In this document: positions 7,686-15,652 of the stretch, in pieces | Numbering within the stretch: the first letter of the stretch is position 1 | Layout: each line of letters begins with the position of its first letter | NCBI RefSeq assembly: GCF_001500065.1 | Contig: NZ_LQIN01000023.1 | Span: 310,001-374,000, forward strand | Reading direction: 5' to 3' | Source: Mycobacterium sp. IS-3022 | GTDB taxonomy: Bacteria; Actinomycetota; Actinomycetes; Mycobacteriales; Mycobacteriaceae | Length of the DNA: 64,000 nt | Notes under the pieces: generated by a model | What the model was told of the DNA's origin: nothing | What the model saw: only the letters and a program-made list of their open reading frames with translations | The model's database searches: none | Position numbers and translations under genes: made by a program

Positions 7686-8370
7686 AGGTTGAAGTATCCG
7701 CCAGCAAACAGCCAGCGCCTCGAGTTCAGTTGCCGTTGCGAATTTTCGACCTGCTGATCCGGTGGCTTGGACGCGCCAACGCTTCGGTGATCACCCCAAG
7801 GTGCTGGCGTTGCTCATAGCGTCGGCTGCATCTGCTGGACCAACGGAGCGGCCGTTTAGCGGTTTTCGCGTAGTCAATACGAAACGGAGAGGGGGACGGC
7901 GTCGGCGGGCCAGGCTCGCTGCTGAACTCTCAGGGTCACCCCGCCGGACGCCTCACGTCGACCAGAGACGTGACCAACCTCCAGTGTCGACGCTGCAGTT
8001 GCTAGTGCCCGAACGCATATTCTCCGAAACCATCGATCAACCATTGGAATTGACGAGCAGCAGCTCGCAGTGGCGTCGGCGCATAAGCACAAAAAGAGCC
8101 TCGTTCGGCAAGTCGCCAACGGTCGCGGAGAAGTCCAACATAGTCAGCTGATGCGTGATCGATGCATCAGTGTTAACTGAGCTAACGAGTTTGGCCCTGT
8201 GTCACTGATCACAGTCGGTGATGAGCAGCAATTATGCACTCGAGTGCTGCACTTTCAACTGCTTTGAAGTTTAGCTCTGCGCTGACGGGTAAATAGTGGC
8301 TTGCGAGCCGGAACTCTTGAGCGAACAGGTTCCCGTCGGTTCGAAGTTCTACTCTCAAGGAGCATTCACC
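7686..8370. other. Long intergenic region without a convincing gene
   Basis: This 685-bp stretch holds only short overlapping reading frames on both strands with atypical composition. The right half is AT-richer than its surroundings and carries two palindromic sites: a CRP-like site at 8198-8213 and the perfect palindrome GCACTCGAGTGC at 8236-8247. It probably serves as the upstream region of the WGxxGxxG gene. Confidence 0.5.
8198..8213. promoter_or_regulatory. CRP-like binding site
   Basis: The sequence TGTGT-CACTGA-TCACA fits the actinobacterial CRP pattern TGTGA-N6-TCACA with a single mismatch. It lies about 160 bp upstream of the WGxxGxxG gene, far for direct activation, so the assignment is tentative. 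Confidence 0.3.
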
Positions 8371-8643
8371 GTGCAGAAGACTCTTGTGGTCGGCGCGACC
8401 ACTCTCACCCTGTTGTTCGGCGGGGCTGGCGTGGCTCACGCCACCGAACTCTCAACCCCGGCCCCGGCGACGACGACCACCCTGGCTCAGCAAGCGGAGC
8501 AAGAAGACGACGGCGGCGACAACGGCCTGTGGGGCCTTGCCGGACTTCTTGGTCTCCTTGGGTTGGCCGGGCTGAAGCGTCGCAAGGATGCCGACTACCC
8601 GGCGACTCGCGGTGGCGGCACCATAACGAACCCGCGCGCTTAG
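8371..8643 (+). CDS. WGxxGxxG-type small surface protein
   Basis: A 90-aa protein. GTG at 8371 follows AAGGAG (8357-8362) and gives a signal peptide ending near AHA (residue 24). The mature part is Thr/Pro-rich and acidic (EQEDDGGDNG), then ends with the tripartite sorting-type tail WGLAGLLGLLGLAGLKRR: tryptophan-glycine motif, hydrophobic span, basic cluster. Tails of the WGxxGxxG class are thought to retain proteins in the envelope. A strong hairpin follows the gene. Partner and role are unknown. Confidence 0.75.
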   Translation: MQKTLVVGATTLTLLFGGAGVAHATELSTPAPATTTTLAQQAEQEDDGGDNGLWGLAGLLGLLGLAGLKRRKDADYPATRGGGTITNPRA

Positions 8644-8660
8644 TCACCACTTTCAACGAC

Positions 8661-8700
8661 CGAGCCCCCCGCCAGGTGCTACGCCACCACGGGGGGCTCG
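8661..8700 (+). terminator. Stem-loop terminator after the WGxxGxxG gene
   Basis: The arms CGAGCCCCCCG (8661-8671) and CGGGGGGCTCG (8690-8700) form an 11-bp GC stem with an 18-nt loop, 18 nt after the stop codon. There is only a weak T-run after it, as is common in mycobacteria. The rest of the gap, 8701-8957, shows nothing else. Confidence 0.7.
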
Positions 8701-8957
8701 CGTCGTCTTCCGGCTCGCCGCCGGTAGAGCAGGTGGCGCTAGTGCCACGGACACGCTGTTTGGGAGCCGGGAAACGAAACCCGATGAAAGCAGGAGGGCA
8801 GCAAGAGTTCTCGCTTTCCATTGTGTTGCGACTCCACATCCTTAATGTCGTCAGTCGATGTCGTCGTTCGCGTGAGACGTGGTCGCCTGCGAGCAACCCC
8901 AACTGGTGCCGCCGGCTAGGCGGGACGTAACAGCGTGTCGACCGCGGGCCGACTCCC

Positions 8958-9497
8958 TCAGGAGGCGGCGATGGTGCAGTCAACGTCTCTGCCGTCACCC
9001 GCATCAGCGTCGCTTCGGATCAGGATCGTCTTGTCGGAGTCGCGCATGACTGAGCAGGCGACGCCATTCGCGGCGCCGATGATCGGGTCGGCGCCGATCA
9101 ACTGACCTGGGGCGGCTGTGTGGAAAATCAGCTTGACTTCTCCAGGTTCGTGGCAAATATTCTCCCGAACCATCTGGTTGTTGTTCGGCCAGATCACATC
9201 GATGCACGGCGCTCCGTCCCAGGCGATGAGAGTCGTATATGTGTTCGCGGACGGGATCAGTGGGGGACCAGAGGGGGCAGGGCCGTTGGCTTGTTCGCAT
9301 GCCACGCCGTCTCCGTCGCGGTCAAGTTCGGCACTGTAACCGGGTTGCCCGGCGAACAGTGGCGCCGCGCCCGCCGCCTCGGCTTGATCGCAGGTGCTGA
9401 AGGGGACCGCCACGGCCGGAGGACTGAACATAAGCGGCATCACCACCGTCGCGGCTCCGGTGATCTGAAAAGCCTGTCGCAACATCACTTTTCGCAT
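8958..9497 (-). CDS. Exported excalibur-domain protein
   Basis: A 179-aa secreted protein. The signal peptide covers residues 1-30 (cleavage near AVA). The excalibur motif follows at about 36-69: CDQAEAAGAAPL then DRDGDGVACE, the extracellular calcium-binding pattern DxDxDGxxCE. The remaining ~110 residues contain four further cysteines (APCIDVIW, NICHEPG, GVACSVM, DVDCTIA) and no recognised domain. The ATG lies inside the 3' end of the upstream nuclease gene (13-nt overlap), so the two are co-translated. Confidence 0.85.
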   Translation of the reverse strand: MRKVMLRQAFQITGAATVVMPLMFSPPAVAVPFSTCDQAEAAGAAPLFAGQPGYSAELDRDGDGVACEQANGPAPSGPPLIPSANTYTTLIAWDGAPCIDVIWPNNNQMVRENICHEPGEVKLIFHTAAPGQLIGADPIIGAANGVACSVMRDSDKTILIRSDADAGDGRDVDCTIAAS

Positions 9498-10210
9498 GCG
9501 ACCCCGTCCCTATCGCCGTCGAGGCCGGCGCGATACCCGGGCTCGCCGGCTCGCAGAGGTGCGGCGCCGGCTGCGCGCGCCGCGTCGCAGTCGTCGTAGT
9601 AAGCGCTCGAGGACGGCGGCGGGATGTCAGCGGCTGGCAGAGCCGGCGGTGGAGACGTATTTCCTGTGTCGATGGCCGTCGATGCCGTGTCGCCGTTGCA
9701 CGGTGGGGCCCACAGCCCACGCGGAGCGTTTCTGGCTTCTTGCTCAGCGGCTTTTATCTCGTCGTAGAGGCTGACGGGGTTACCCCCGTAGATGTACGAC
9801 CGGGCCGCACCCGCGCGGGCTGCTTCGATCGAGTAGTTCCAGCCGTCGGCTCGCACAAGGTACGCGAGGGTGCGGCCGTAGCGGTCGGTTCGATCTTGTG
9901 TCGGGTCGATGACGACCGCAACTCTGCTTCCGAGGAGGTTCGACGTGGCGAACTCGGTGGCCTCGGGTCCCCAGCACTCGACGGGAGAACCAGGCTTCTT
10001 TGTCTCGGGGGTGTCGATGCCGAGGACCCGCACGCGCAAGTGACCGCGGTTGTCGTCGCGAATGTCGATGGTGTCGCCATCGACTATCTCGAGGACTGTC
10101 GCCGTGGCGGCGACCGGTTCAGCCGCCGCCGACGGCGCCAGGTGAACGGCTGCCATCAGGCCGACGGTTGCAGCGCAGGCGCGCCACGCTGCAGAAGCTG
10201 CGAACCTCAC
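9485..10210 (-). CDS. Secreted thermonuclease with C-terminal excalibur domain
   Basis: A 241-aa exported nuclease. The GTG start overlaps the stop of the 44-aa upstream gene (GTGA) and leads to a signal peptide ending near SAAA. The staphylococcal-nuclease fold follows: IVDGDTIDI, VRVLGIDTPETKKPG, DRTDRYGRTLAYLV, with catalytic Asp, Arg and Glu motifs in place. The C-terminus has the excalibur block CDAARAAGAAPL and DGDRDGVACE. It should cleave DNA/RNA outside the cell in a calcium-dependent way. Confidence 0.88.
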   Translation of the reverse strand: MRFAASAAWRACAATVGLMAAVHLAPSAAAEPVAATATVLEIVDGDTIDIRDDNRGHLRVRVLGIDTPETKKPGSPVECWGPEATEFATSNLLGSRVAVVIDPTQDRTDRYGRTLAYLVRADGWNYSIEAARAGAARSYIYGGNPVSLYDEIKAAEQEARNAPRGLWAPPCNGDTASTAIDTGNTSPPPALPAADIPPPSSSAYYDDCDAARAAGAAPLRAGEPGYRAGLDGDRDGVACEK

Positions 10211-10341
10211 GTGTTCGATTCGCTCGCGATTCCGTCGCTGTCGCGGTCCAGGCCGGAATCGTAGGGAGCGGAGCCGATCGCCGGCGCGAACCCTGAGCCA
10301 GCTACGGCAAAGGTGACAGCACAAACCACGACTCGAAGCAT
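10207..10341 (-). CDS. Secreted mini-excalibur peptide (44 aa), nuclease leader gene
   Basis: A 44-codon gene: a signal peptide (MLRVVVCAVTFAVAGSG, cleavage near GSA at residue 25) and a 19-residue tail containing DRDSDGIASE. That is the excalibur calcium loop with its cysteine replaced by serine. A purine-rich GGGGGA lies 5 nt before the ATG, and the stop overlaps the nuclease start as GTGA. The gene is too short for usual gene callers. It may be a real calcium-binding peptide or a coupling leader. Confidence 0.55.
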   Translation of the reverse strand: MLRVVVCAVTFAVAGSGFAPAIGSAPYDSGLDRDSDGIASESNT

Positions 10342-10498
10342 GTGTTCCCCCACATGAATAACGATCTTGGTGAAGTTAGCCCCCCGGCCTGAAAGGCACT
10401 CTAGCTAATGTGTGACCTGGGACACAAGTCCCAGTCTTGGGAGTCGCATGCCAGCGGTTCGGGCGTAAGAATCAGTCCTTGAAGTGCGGCGGTACTGG

Positions 10499-10570
10499 TG
10501 CGCGATACTGGGATTGAACCAGTGACCTCTTCCGTGTCAGGGAAGCGCTCTCCCGCTGAGCTAATCGCGC
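10499..10570 (-). tRNA. tRNA-Val (GAC)
   Basis: The minus strand folds into a complete cloverleaf: acceptor GCGCGAT/ATCGCGC, D-arm GCTC...GAGC, anticodon loop CTGACAC with anticodon GAC, and a T-arm with GGTTCAATCC. It is the last of three tRNA genes in tandem. No CCA is encoded. Confidence 0.95.
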
Positions 10571-10583
10571 CAGATCATCGTTG

Positions 10584-10654
10584 AGGTGGAGACGGGAATC
10601 GAACCCGTGTGCACGGCTTTGCAGGCCGTTGCCTCACCACTCGGCCACTCCACC
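10584..10654 (-). tRNA. tRNA-Cys (GCA)
   Basis: Minus-strand cloverleaf with acceptor GGTGGAG/CTCCACC, anticodon stem CGGCC...GGCCG-like with loop CTGCAAA (anticodon GCA), and T-loop GGTTCGATTCC. It lies 13 bp from tRNA-Val(GAC) and probably shares its transcript. Confidence 0.95.
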
Positions 10655-10681
10655 GCTGGGGTTGATGCCACTGCACCTTCG

Positions 10682-10754
10682 AGCGGATGACGGGATTCGA
10701 ACCCGCGACCCTCACCTTGGCAAGGTGATGCGCTACCAACTGCGCTACATCCGC
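10682..10754 (-). tRNA. tRNA-Gly (GCC)
   Basis: Minus-strand cloverleaf with acceptor GCGGATG/CATCCGC, anticodon loop TTGCCAA (anticodon GCC) and T-loop GGTTCGAATCC. It is first in the Gly-Cys-Val tandem. A TACACT -10-like sequence sits about 55 bp upstream (10807-10812). Confidence 0.95.
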
Positions 10755-11032
10755 GCGCCACGAACGACATCGTCGCCCGTCGCGAAGCACGACGATAGTC
10801 CACCAAAGTGTAGCTGCACAAATCTCCGTGTTTGCCGGTGCGTCTCCGCCCGTTTGTGTTTCAAAACGACTGGTAGTACTCGCAGAAGATGGAGAAGCCG
10901 CGGGCCGAGCCGGCCGCGCGGCGCGCATCGGAATCCGCGGCCGTGGCCGCTGCTGAAACCTCGGGCGGATTCGGGTCGCGACCCTTCACCGTGCTAGTCT
11001 TCGACGTCGTTCGGCCATTCGGTCGACTCTCC

Positions 11033-11107
11033 GGTCTCGTAGCTCAGTGGGAGAGCGTCCGCCTCACACGCGGAAGGTCGCTGGTTCGAACCCAGCCGGG
11101 ACCACCA
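11033..11107 (+). tRNA. tRNA-Val (CAC), integration target
   Basis: Plus-strand cloverleaf with acceptor GGTCTCG/CGGGACC, anticodon loop CTCACAC (anticodon CAC) and an encoded CCA end (11105-11107). Its last 26 bases (11080-11105) are repeated exactly at 22085-22110, so it is the attachment site of the 11-kb element and remains intact after integration. Confidence 0.95.
11080..11105 (+). repeat. attL core (26-bp direct repeat)
   Basis: Identical to 22085-22110; it starts GCTGGTTCGAACCC and ends CGGGACCAC. It covers the T-arm and acceptor 3' strand of tRNA-Val(CAC), the usual crossover site of tyrosine integrases. Confidence 0.92.
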
Positions 11108-11142
11108 CCCTGACCTGCGCATATACCGGCATTCGCCAGGTG

Positions 11143-11166
11143 CGTGCTATCTGGCGTGCTATCCGG
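11143..11166 (+). repeat. Tandem 12-bp repeats, possible integrase arm sites
   Basis: CGTGCTATCTGG (11143-11154) is followed directly by CGTGCTATCCGG (11155-11166), 38 bp inside attL. The same CGTGCTATCT occurs at 21961-21970, just inside the other end and between the integrase gene and attR. Same-orientation copies near both ends are what arm-type integrase sites look like. Confidence 0.5.
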
Positions 11167-11323
11167 CCACCGCCGCCCGCGCCGCGTCGACCAGGGCTGA
11201 CGCCTCGTCAGCGGTCAGGTAGTTGCGTCTCACCATTTCAGACAGGGCACGGCAGAAGCGCTCCACCCGCTCAACCTCGTCGGGGTCGGTGGCGGCTGAT
11301 CGGTGAATCGTGGTTGTGTTCAT
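11159..11323 (-). CDS. Small element protein (54 aa)
   Basis: A 54-aa protein starting MNTTTIHRSAATDPDEVERV and ending ADEASALVDAARAAVAG. It looks like a short helical pair of amphipathic segments. It is the last gene before attL and its stop falls in the arm-like repeats. It has no recognised family. Composition and an ATG in a sensible place support it, but there is no overlap with its neighbour. Confidence 0.5.
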   Translation of the reverse strand: MNTTTIHRSAATDPDEVERVERFCRALSEMVRRNYLTADEASALVDAARAAVAG

Positions 11324-11367
11324 GGCGGCAACTTACGCCTACGAAAGCTGTTGCGCAACAAGAACTT

Positions 11368-11526
11368 TCATCCGGTATCCGGACGTTTATGCTGGTCAGC
11401 GGAATCTTGTTCCGGAAACCGGAGACGCGCTGACGGGCACGGGCACCGGTCTGTGGGGTAGTCCGACCCACAGAACCGGCACCGCACCCGCTGCCCAACG
11501 GCCTTCCAGTTCGTCCGCGACTTCAT
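11368..11526 (-). CDS. Small zinc-ribbon-like protein (52 aa)
   Basis: A 52-aa protein with a four-cysteine cluster, CRFCG then CPC (residues 16, 19, 28, 30), likely a zinc knuckle. It begins MKSRTNWKAVGQRVRC. Its ATG overlaps the preceding stop (TGATG), which couples it to the 39-aa basic gene and through that to the tape measure gene. The role in the element is unknown; nucleic-acid or protein binding is plausible from the cysteines. Confidence 0.55.
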   Translation of the reverse strand: MKSRTNWKAVGQRVRCRFCGSDYPTDRCPCPSARLRFPEQDSADQHKRPDTG

Positions 11527-11645
11527 CAGTGGCCCCGCCGCTTCTGACGCCTACGCCGCCGACGTTCCCGCGCCCGCGCCTTGTGCGTCGGCCAGCCGCC
11601 GGGCGCGCAGCGAACACGTGACACCGGGCACGGAGGAACGATCAT
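11526..11645 (-). CDS. Small highly basic protein (39 aa) coupled to the tape measure gene
   Basis: A 39-codon gene whose ATG overlaps the tape measure stop (ATGA) and whose stop overlaps the next ATG (TGATG). The product, MIVPPCPVSRVRCAPGG onward, ends in an arginine-rich tail (RERRRRRRQKRRGH). Double coupling supports translation. It may be only a linker frame that hands ribosomes to the zinc protein. Confidence 0.45.
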   Translation of the reverse strand: MIVPPCPVSRVRCAPGGWPTHKARARERRRRRRQKRRGH

Positions 11646-14600
11646 CGCGGCATCCCCGCTCCGTGCGCGTTGATCTGCCGCGACACATCACGCGCAACCT
11701 CCTGGTTCGTGGACGCATTGTTGAACACCTGGTTGAACACCATGTTGTTGCCGCCGCCGTCCGGCCCCGGCGCAGCCCCCTTCTTGGTGCCGTGCTGCGA
11801 CTGCCCGCCACCCTGGCCGTCCTTCATCGGGACCTCCTGCTGTCCAGCGGTGGTCGGGATCGAGGGTCGGGCACTGGCGAACCCGCCCGCAATACGCATC
11901 AGCAGGTTGTTGGACAGGTCGGCCCGCTGGGAGCCGCCGGGGGTCAGTGTGTCGATCACCCCTTGGACACCGATCCCGGCCACCTGACCGCCGAACGCCG
12001 CCGCGCGGTTGAGCAGTTGGACCACCATTTGCGCCGCCGCCGCCCCGGCCTGACCGCCGAACGGCGCAGCCGCCGCGCCAGCGGAACTGATGGCACCCTG
12101 AATCGCCGCCATCGGCATCCCGCCGACGAGCCCCTGGCTGCCGCCGCCGCCCGCTGGCTGCCAGCCACCGCGACCCGGCATGTGGCCCTGCACCTTGGGC
12201 GGACCAGGCGCGGGGCCGGGGCCTTGGCCGGTGGCGAAGTTCAGCGCGCCCGGTATGCCGACGTTGGCAGTCGGTGCCCCACCGGGCAGCCCGACATTCG
12301 GGGTCAGTGGCCCACCGGGATTACCGAGGTCCGTCGACATCGGCATGCTGGTCGGCATGTTCATCCCCGGCAGCACTGACCCGCCGCCGCCCACCGGCAG
12401 GTGCCACTGCTCGGTGAAGTTGGGGTCCAGCGCGCCATCACCCTTCCCCAAGGCGATCCCCCCGACGTCGCCACCGGCCTCGAACGGCATCCCGTTCGGG
12501 AGTGTCGCGGCCATGTGACCGCCACCCGGCCCACCGTGGGACACGCCGACGTTGAACGCGCCCGGCTTGAACCCCTTGCGGAAACCCAGATTTGGTGCCA
12601 CGGACGGGAAACTCTCTGTGGTGAACAGCCGCCCCTGACCGGTGCCGCGTCCCAAGAGAACCTGCGTCAGCTCGGACACCGCGCCGGAGCAGTCGGCCAG
12701 GCCGTTCACCAGATCAGTTCCGCCCCAGTCGTATTGACCACCGTTGGCATTCTGTGCGAGACGATACATCGCGGCCAGGTTGGGGTTGGTGACACCGGTC
12801 CCGGTCCCGGTCATGCTCATCATGTTCGGAACCATCAAGGCTTCCGGACCCAACCGTGAGATGTCCGCCGACGCGCGGGCGAAGTCCGGCGGCGCGATCT
12901 GGAATTGCGAACCGAAAGCACCTTGCGCGGCCAGCATCCCGAACAGACCGCTACCGGCTGCGCCGTTGGAGTACCCCGCGCGGGCCTGCGCACCGTAAAG
13001 CGCGCCGACAGCCGGTGCGAACGCAAGGCTGGCAAGGAATCTCACCAAGTTGTCCGCTAATCCCGGCAATCCCTTGGAGAAGCCGAGGTCTTTGTCCAGC
13101 GCCGCGCCGACCTGGCCCATAGAGTCGGCCAGTGTTTCCAGCTTCGGGAGCGACTTCTCCATGGCGTTGATCGTCTCGTCAATCACCTGCTGCTCAGCCT
13201 CACGGACCCGCTGCTCGGCCGCTACGACATCGTTTCTCGCCCTGAGCAATTCGAGCTGATCGGCATTGCCCATTGCCTTGAGGTTGATTTCACGCAGCCG
13301 CGCTTCTTCCAGCGCTCGAAGTGCCTGCGCCACATCGGGATGCGACGACAGCGGAGACGTCGCGGCGAACCGTGACGGGTCCACGAACGGAGCGCGAGTC
13401 ATTTCCTTGGCCACCGCATCGCCCGCGCCTGCCACCGAACCCGACGACGACGGCGGATTGAACGACGGCGGCATGATGAACGGGCCTGTCTGTGCCCCTG
13501 CGCTAGCCGCGTTGCCGATAGCCGACCCGAACGGGGTCGACAACGACCCGGCACCCGGCATCTTCGGTATCGAACGCCCGCCACTGGCTGGGCCACCGCC
13601 GGGCAATAGGTCGGCAACGCGGCTTAGAATCTGCAATCCCGGCGACATCGCCATCACCGCATTGGCAACCGCTTCCATCGCCGGTGCTAACCGTTCCGTT
13701 GCGGATGCGACTTTCTCCATCACCGGCCCCCAAATGGTGAAGAAGGGTGAAATCTCGCTCACCACTGTGCTGATGGTTGGCATGACATCCGCGAGAATCT
13801 GCGCCGCGTCCACGATCATCGGCATGATCTTCTCACCGACAGGCGCAAGTTCAAAGAACGCGGCGACCAAATCCTTTGTGATGTCCCACAATTGGCCCGC
13901 TGCCGTGATGCCCCTCTGAATCCACTGTTCCAGTTCACCGCTGGCCGAGATGTCACTGATCCATGTTGAGAACTCCTGCGCGGCCACCGACAGCGACTGC
14001 GCGAGCTGCGGCAGGAAACCCGAACTCACGCGGGCGATTTCGGTCAACGCTTGCGTAAACGGTGCCACGGCGGGCGCCAAATTCTCGAACGTGTTGACCA
14101 GGCTACGTCCGATCTCCTGAATAGCCCCAAAGGTTTCCGGCGTCTGCAACTGCGTGGCGAACTGCGCGAACATGTTGTTCATCGCGTTGGCGATGCCGGT
14201 CGTCGTCGCCTGAATCGTCGGCATCAACGTGTTGGACAGCTCGGTAATCATCGGGCCGACACCTGCGAAAAGCGCCTGCTGCGTGGCGATTTTCAGCCGG
14301 TCGAACGTCGGCACCAGCGCTTGGATGTCACGCGCGGCCTGCTGCGCGGAGGGAGCGAGCTTGCCTATCGCCTCCGCGAACTGCTCCGGGTCACGGATGT
14401 TCTCCATGGCCCCGCCGAAACCCATAACGCCCAGTTTCAAGGTGCCAAACCCGGCGGCGGCTGCGGTGGTAACACCAGGCAGGACGCCAACCACGCCGCT
14501 GAGAGTGCTTGCCGCACCGGCAACTCCGGTCAGCGCGGGCACCAACGCCGCGATTCCGGCTGGCCCAGCGACCTTACCGAGACTGCCCAAAGTTGTTCCG

Positions 14601-15088
14601 ACGCTGGCCAGCCCGCCCACAGCACCGGCACCGGCCCGCCCCAACATGTCACGGTCACGCTTGATCCGGATACGCTCGGTGCGGTCGGCCTGCTGCTGCG
14701 CGAAGCGAATCTGCGCACGGCGTTCCCGTTCGCGGGCACGGGATTCCGCACTGATGCGGCGGATTTCCGCATTGTGGTCCCGCACTCGACGGGCCTCGAT
14801 GTCGCGTAACCCATTGAGACGGTCAGCAATCCGATCCTGCTCGGTGCGGGTAAGCACCTTGATCGCCGCCAGATCGCTTTTGCGTGCACGCTCCACATCG
14901 GCTGCCACGGCGCGGTTTCCACGGCGCATCGTGTCAACCACGTTGCGCTCATAGGTGTTACCGATGTCGCGGCCCGTGCGCTCAAAGGTCCGTTCGATGT
15001 CGCGGGCGGTCTGGCGCAGCGCGCGCTTGTCGAGGTCGGTCAGAACCTCCAATTCGATGTTCTGACCGGGACGCTCACTCCTGGCCAT
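11642..15088 (-). CDS. Tail tape measure protein with NlpC/P60-like domain
   Basis: A 1148-aa siphovirus tape measure protein. Residues 1-165 are charged coiled coil (ARERERRAQIRFAQQQ). Hydrophobic spans follow at about 170-230 (AGAGAVGGLASVGTTLGSL and GVVGVLPGVTTAAAAGFG), then long helical repeats, then a Gly/Pro-rich linker. A papain-like peptidase segment of NlpC/P60 type lies at about 780-880, with Cys near 800 (LADCSGAVSEL) and His near 857 (GGGHMAATLPNG). It should set tail length and help DNA entry through peptidoglycan. The start overlaps the gp10-like stop (TGATG). Confidence 0.88.
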   Translation of the reverse strand: MARSERPGQNIELEVLTDLDKRALRQTARDIERTFERTGRDIGNTYERNVVDTMRRGNRAVAADVERARKSDLAAIKVLTRTEQDRIADRLNGLRDIEARRVRDHNAEIRRISAESRARERERRAQIRFAQQQADRTERIRIKRDRDMLGRAGAGAVGGLASVGTTLGSLGKVAGPAGIAALVPALTGVAGAASTLSGVVGVLPGVTTAAAAGFGTLKLGVMGFGGAMENIRDPEQFAEAIGKLAPSAQQAARDIQALVPTFDRLKIATQQALFAGVGPMITELSNTLMPTIQATTTGIANAMNNMFAQFATQLQTPETFGAIQEIGRSLVNTFENLAPAVAPFTQALTEIARVSSGFLPQLAQSLSVAAQEFSTWISDISASGELEQWIQRGITAAGQLWDITKDLVAAFFELAPVGEKIMPMIVDAAQILADVMPTISTVVSEISPFFTIWGPVMEKVASATERLAPAMEAVANAVMAMSPGLQILSRVADLLPGGGPASGGRSIPKMPGAGSLSTPFGSAIGNAASAGAQTGPFIMPPSFNPPSSSGSVAGAGDAVAKEMTRAPFVDPSRFAATSPLSSHPDVAQALRALEEARLREINLKAMGNADQLELLRARNDVVAAEQRVREAEQQVIDETINAMEKSLPKLETLADSMGQVGAALDKDLGFSKGLPGLADNLVRFLASLAFAPAVGALYGAQARAGYSNGAAGSGLFGMLAAQGAFGSQFQIAPPDFARASADISRLGPEALMVPNMMSMTGTGTGVTNPNLAAMYRLAQNANGGQYDWGGTDLVNGLADCSGAVSELTQVLLGRGTGQGRLFTTESFPSVAPNLGFRKGFKPGAFNVGVSHGGPGGGHMAATLPNGMPFEAGGDVGGIALGKGDGALDPNFTEQWHLPVGGGGSVLPGMNMPTSMPMSTDLGNPGGPLTPNVGLPGGAPTANVGIPGALNFATGQGPGPAPGPPKVQGHMPGRGGWQPAGGGGSQGLVGGMPMAAIQGAISSAGAAAAPFGGQAGAAAAQMVVQLLNRAAAFGGQVAGIGVQGVIDTLTPGGSQRADLSNNLLMRIAGGFASARPSIPTTAGQQEVPMKDGQGGGQSQHGTKKGAAPGPDGGGNNMVFNQVFNNASTNQEVARDVSRQINAHGAGMPR

Positions 15089-15432
15089 CAGTCATCACCC
15101 CCGAACCGGATGACCGTCTTGCCACGCGGCGCGAACTCCGGTGTCGGAGTGTCGCCCCCGGTGCCGAACTCGATCCAGCTCGCCTTCCAGTCCGACGCCA
15201 CCACGGCGCGCGCAGGCAGCTTGTCGACGTCCGGTCGGCCCTCGACGTGGACGCTGTCCCTGTAGGCCCCGGTGTCGACCGGGCTGACCGACTTCCAGTA
15301 GTCGCGGGCATCCTCGGCCAGCTCGCGGTTCGCGGCGTCAATGGCCGGACGGCCCTCGCGGGGGTCGCGCAGCTTGTCTGCGATGATGTCCTCGATGTCC
15401 TTGGTGGACTGCTTGACGCGGACCCGTGCCAT
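15088..15432 (-). CDS. HK97 gp10-like neck/tail completion protein
   Basis: A 114-aa protein with the family signature VSPVDTGAYRDSV, then WIEFGTGGDTPTPEFAPRG, typical of HK97 gp10-like proteins that sit at the head-tail junction. It starts after a GGGGTG ribosome site and ends overlapping the tape measure start. In complete phages tail terminator and tube genes lie between these two; here they are missing. Confidence 0.75.
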   Translation of the reverse strand: MARVRVKQSTKDIEDIIADKLRDPREGRPAIDAANRELAEDARDYWKSVSPVDTGAYRDSVHVEGRPDVDKLPARAVVASDWKASWIEFGTGGDTPTPEFAPRGKTVIRFGGDD

Positions 15433-15652
15433 CAGTTCACCCCTTTGCTGTCGCTGTTTGCTGGTTTGCTGTTCGCTTCGTTTTTGTTGCGTTGCGTTTT
15501 TTCACTATGTAGATCGCACAGTCGACCCAGGGTCGGCAGACCTCTGACCTGCAAAAAGACGGACATGTAACTCACGTCGGGCGGAACAGATGTTAGGGTA
15601 CGTGCATTACTGGTATTTGCTGACGCGGCGACCGTGTTTGCTAGCCGCCCCA
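15433..15652 (-). promoter_or_regulatory. Leader with palindrome upstream of the gp10-tape measure operon
   Basis: A 220-bp AT-richer gap, the only sizeable one inside the morphogenesis block. It contains the perfect 13-bp palindrome CGACCCAGGGTCG (15523-15535). On the minus strand this is followed by a TACATA -10-like sequence and a purine-rich A/C stretch up to the gp10-like start. A promoter with an overlapping operator is the likely content. A 76-codon reading frame spans it but has a poor composition. Confidence 0.4.

Noticed and set aside
7762..8151. 129-codon plus-strand frame and an overlapping 81-codon minus-strand frame
   Set aside because: Neither has a ribosome site, domain or natural composition; they exclude each other.
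11618..12379. Long plus-strand reading frame opposite the tape measure gene
   Set aside because: Arg/Pro-rich composition typical of antisense frames in GC-rich DNA; the minus-strand tape measure protein explains the region.
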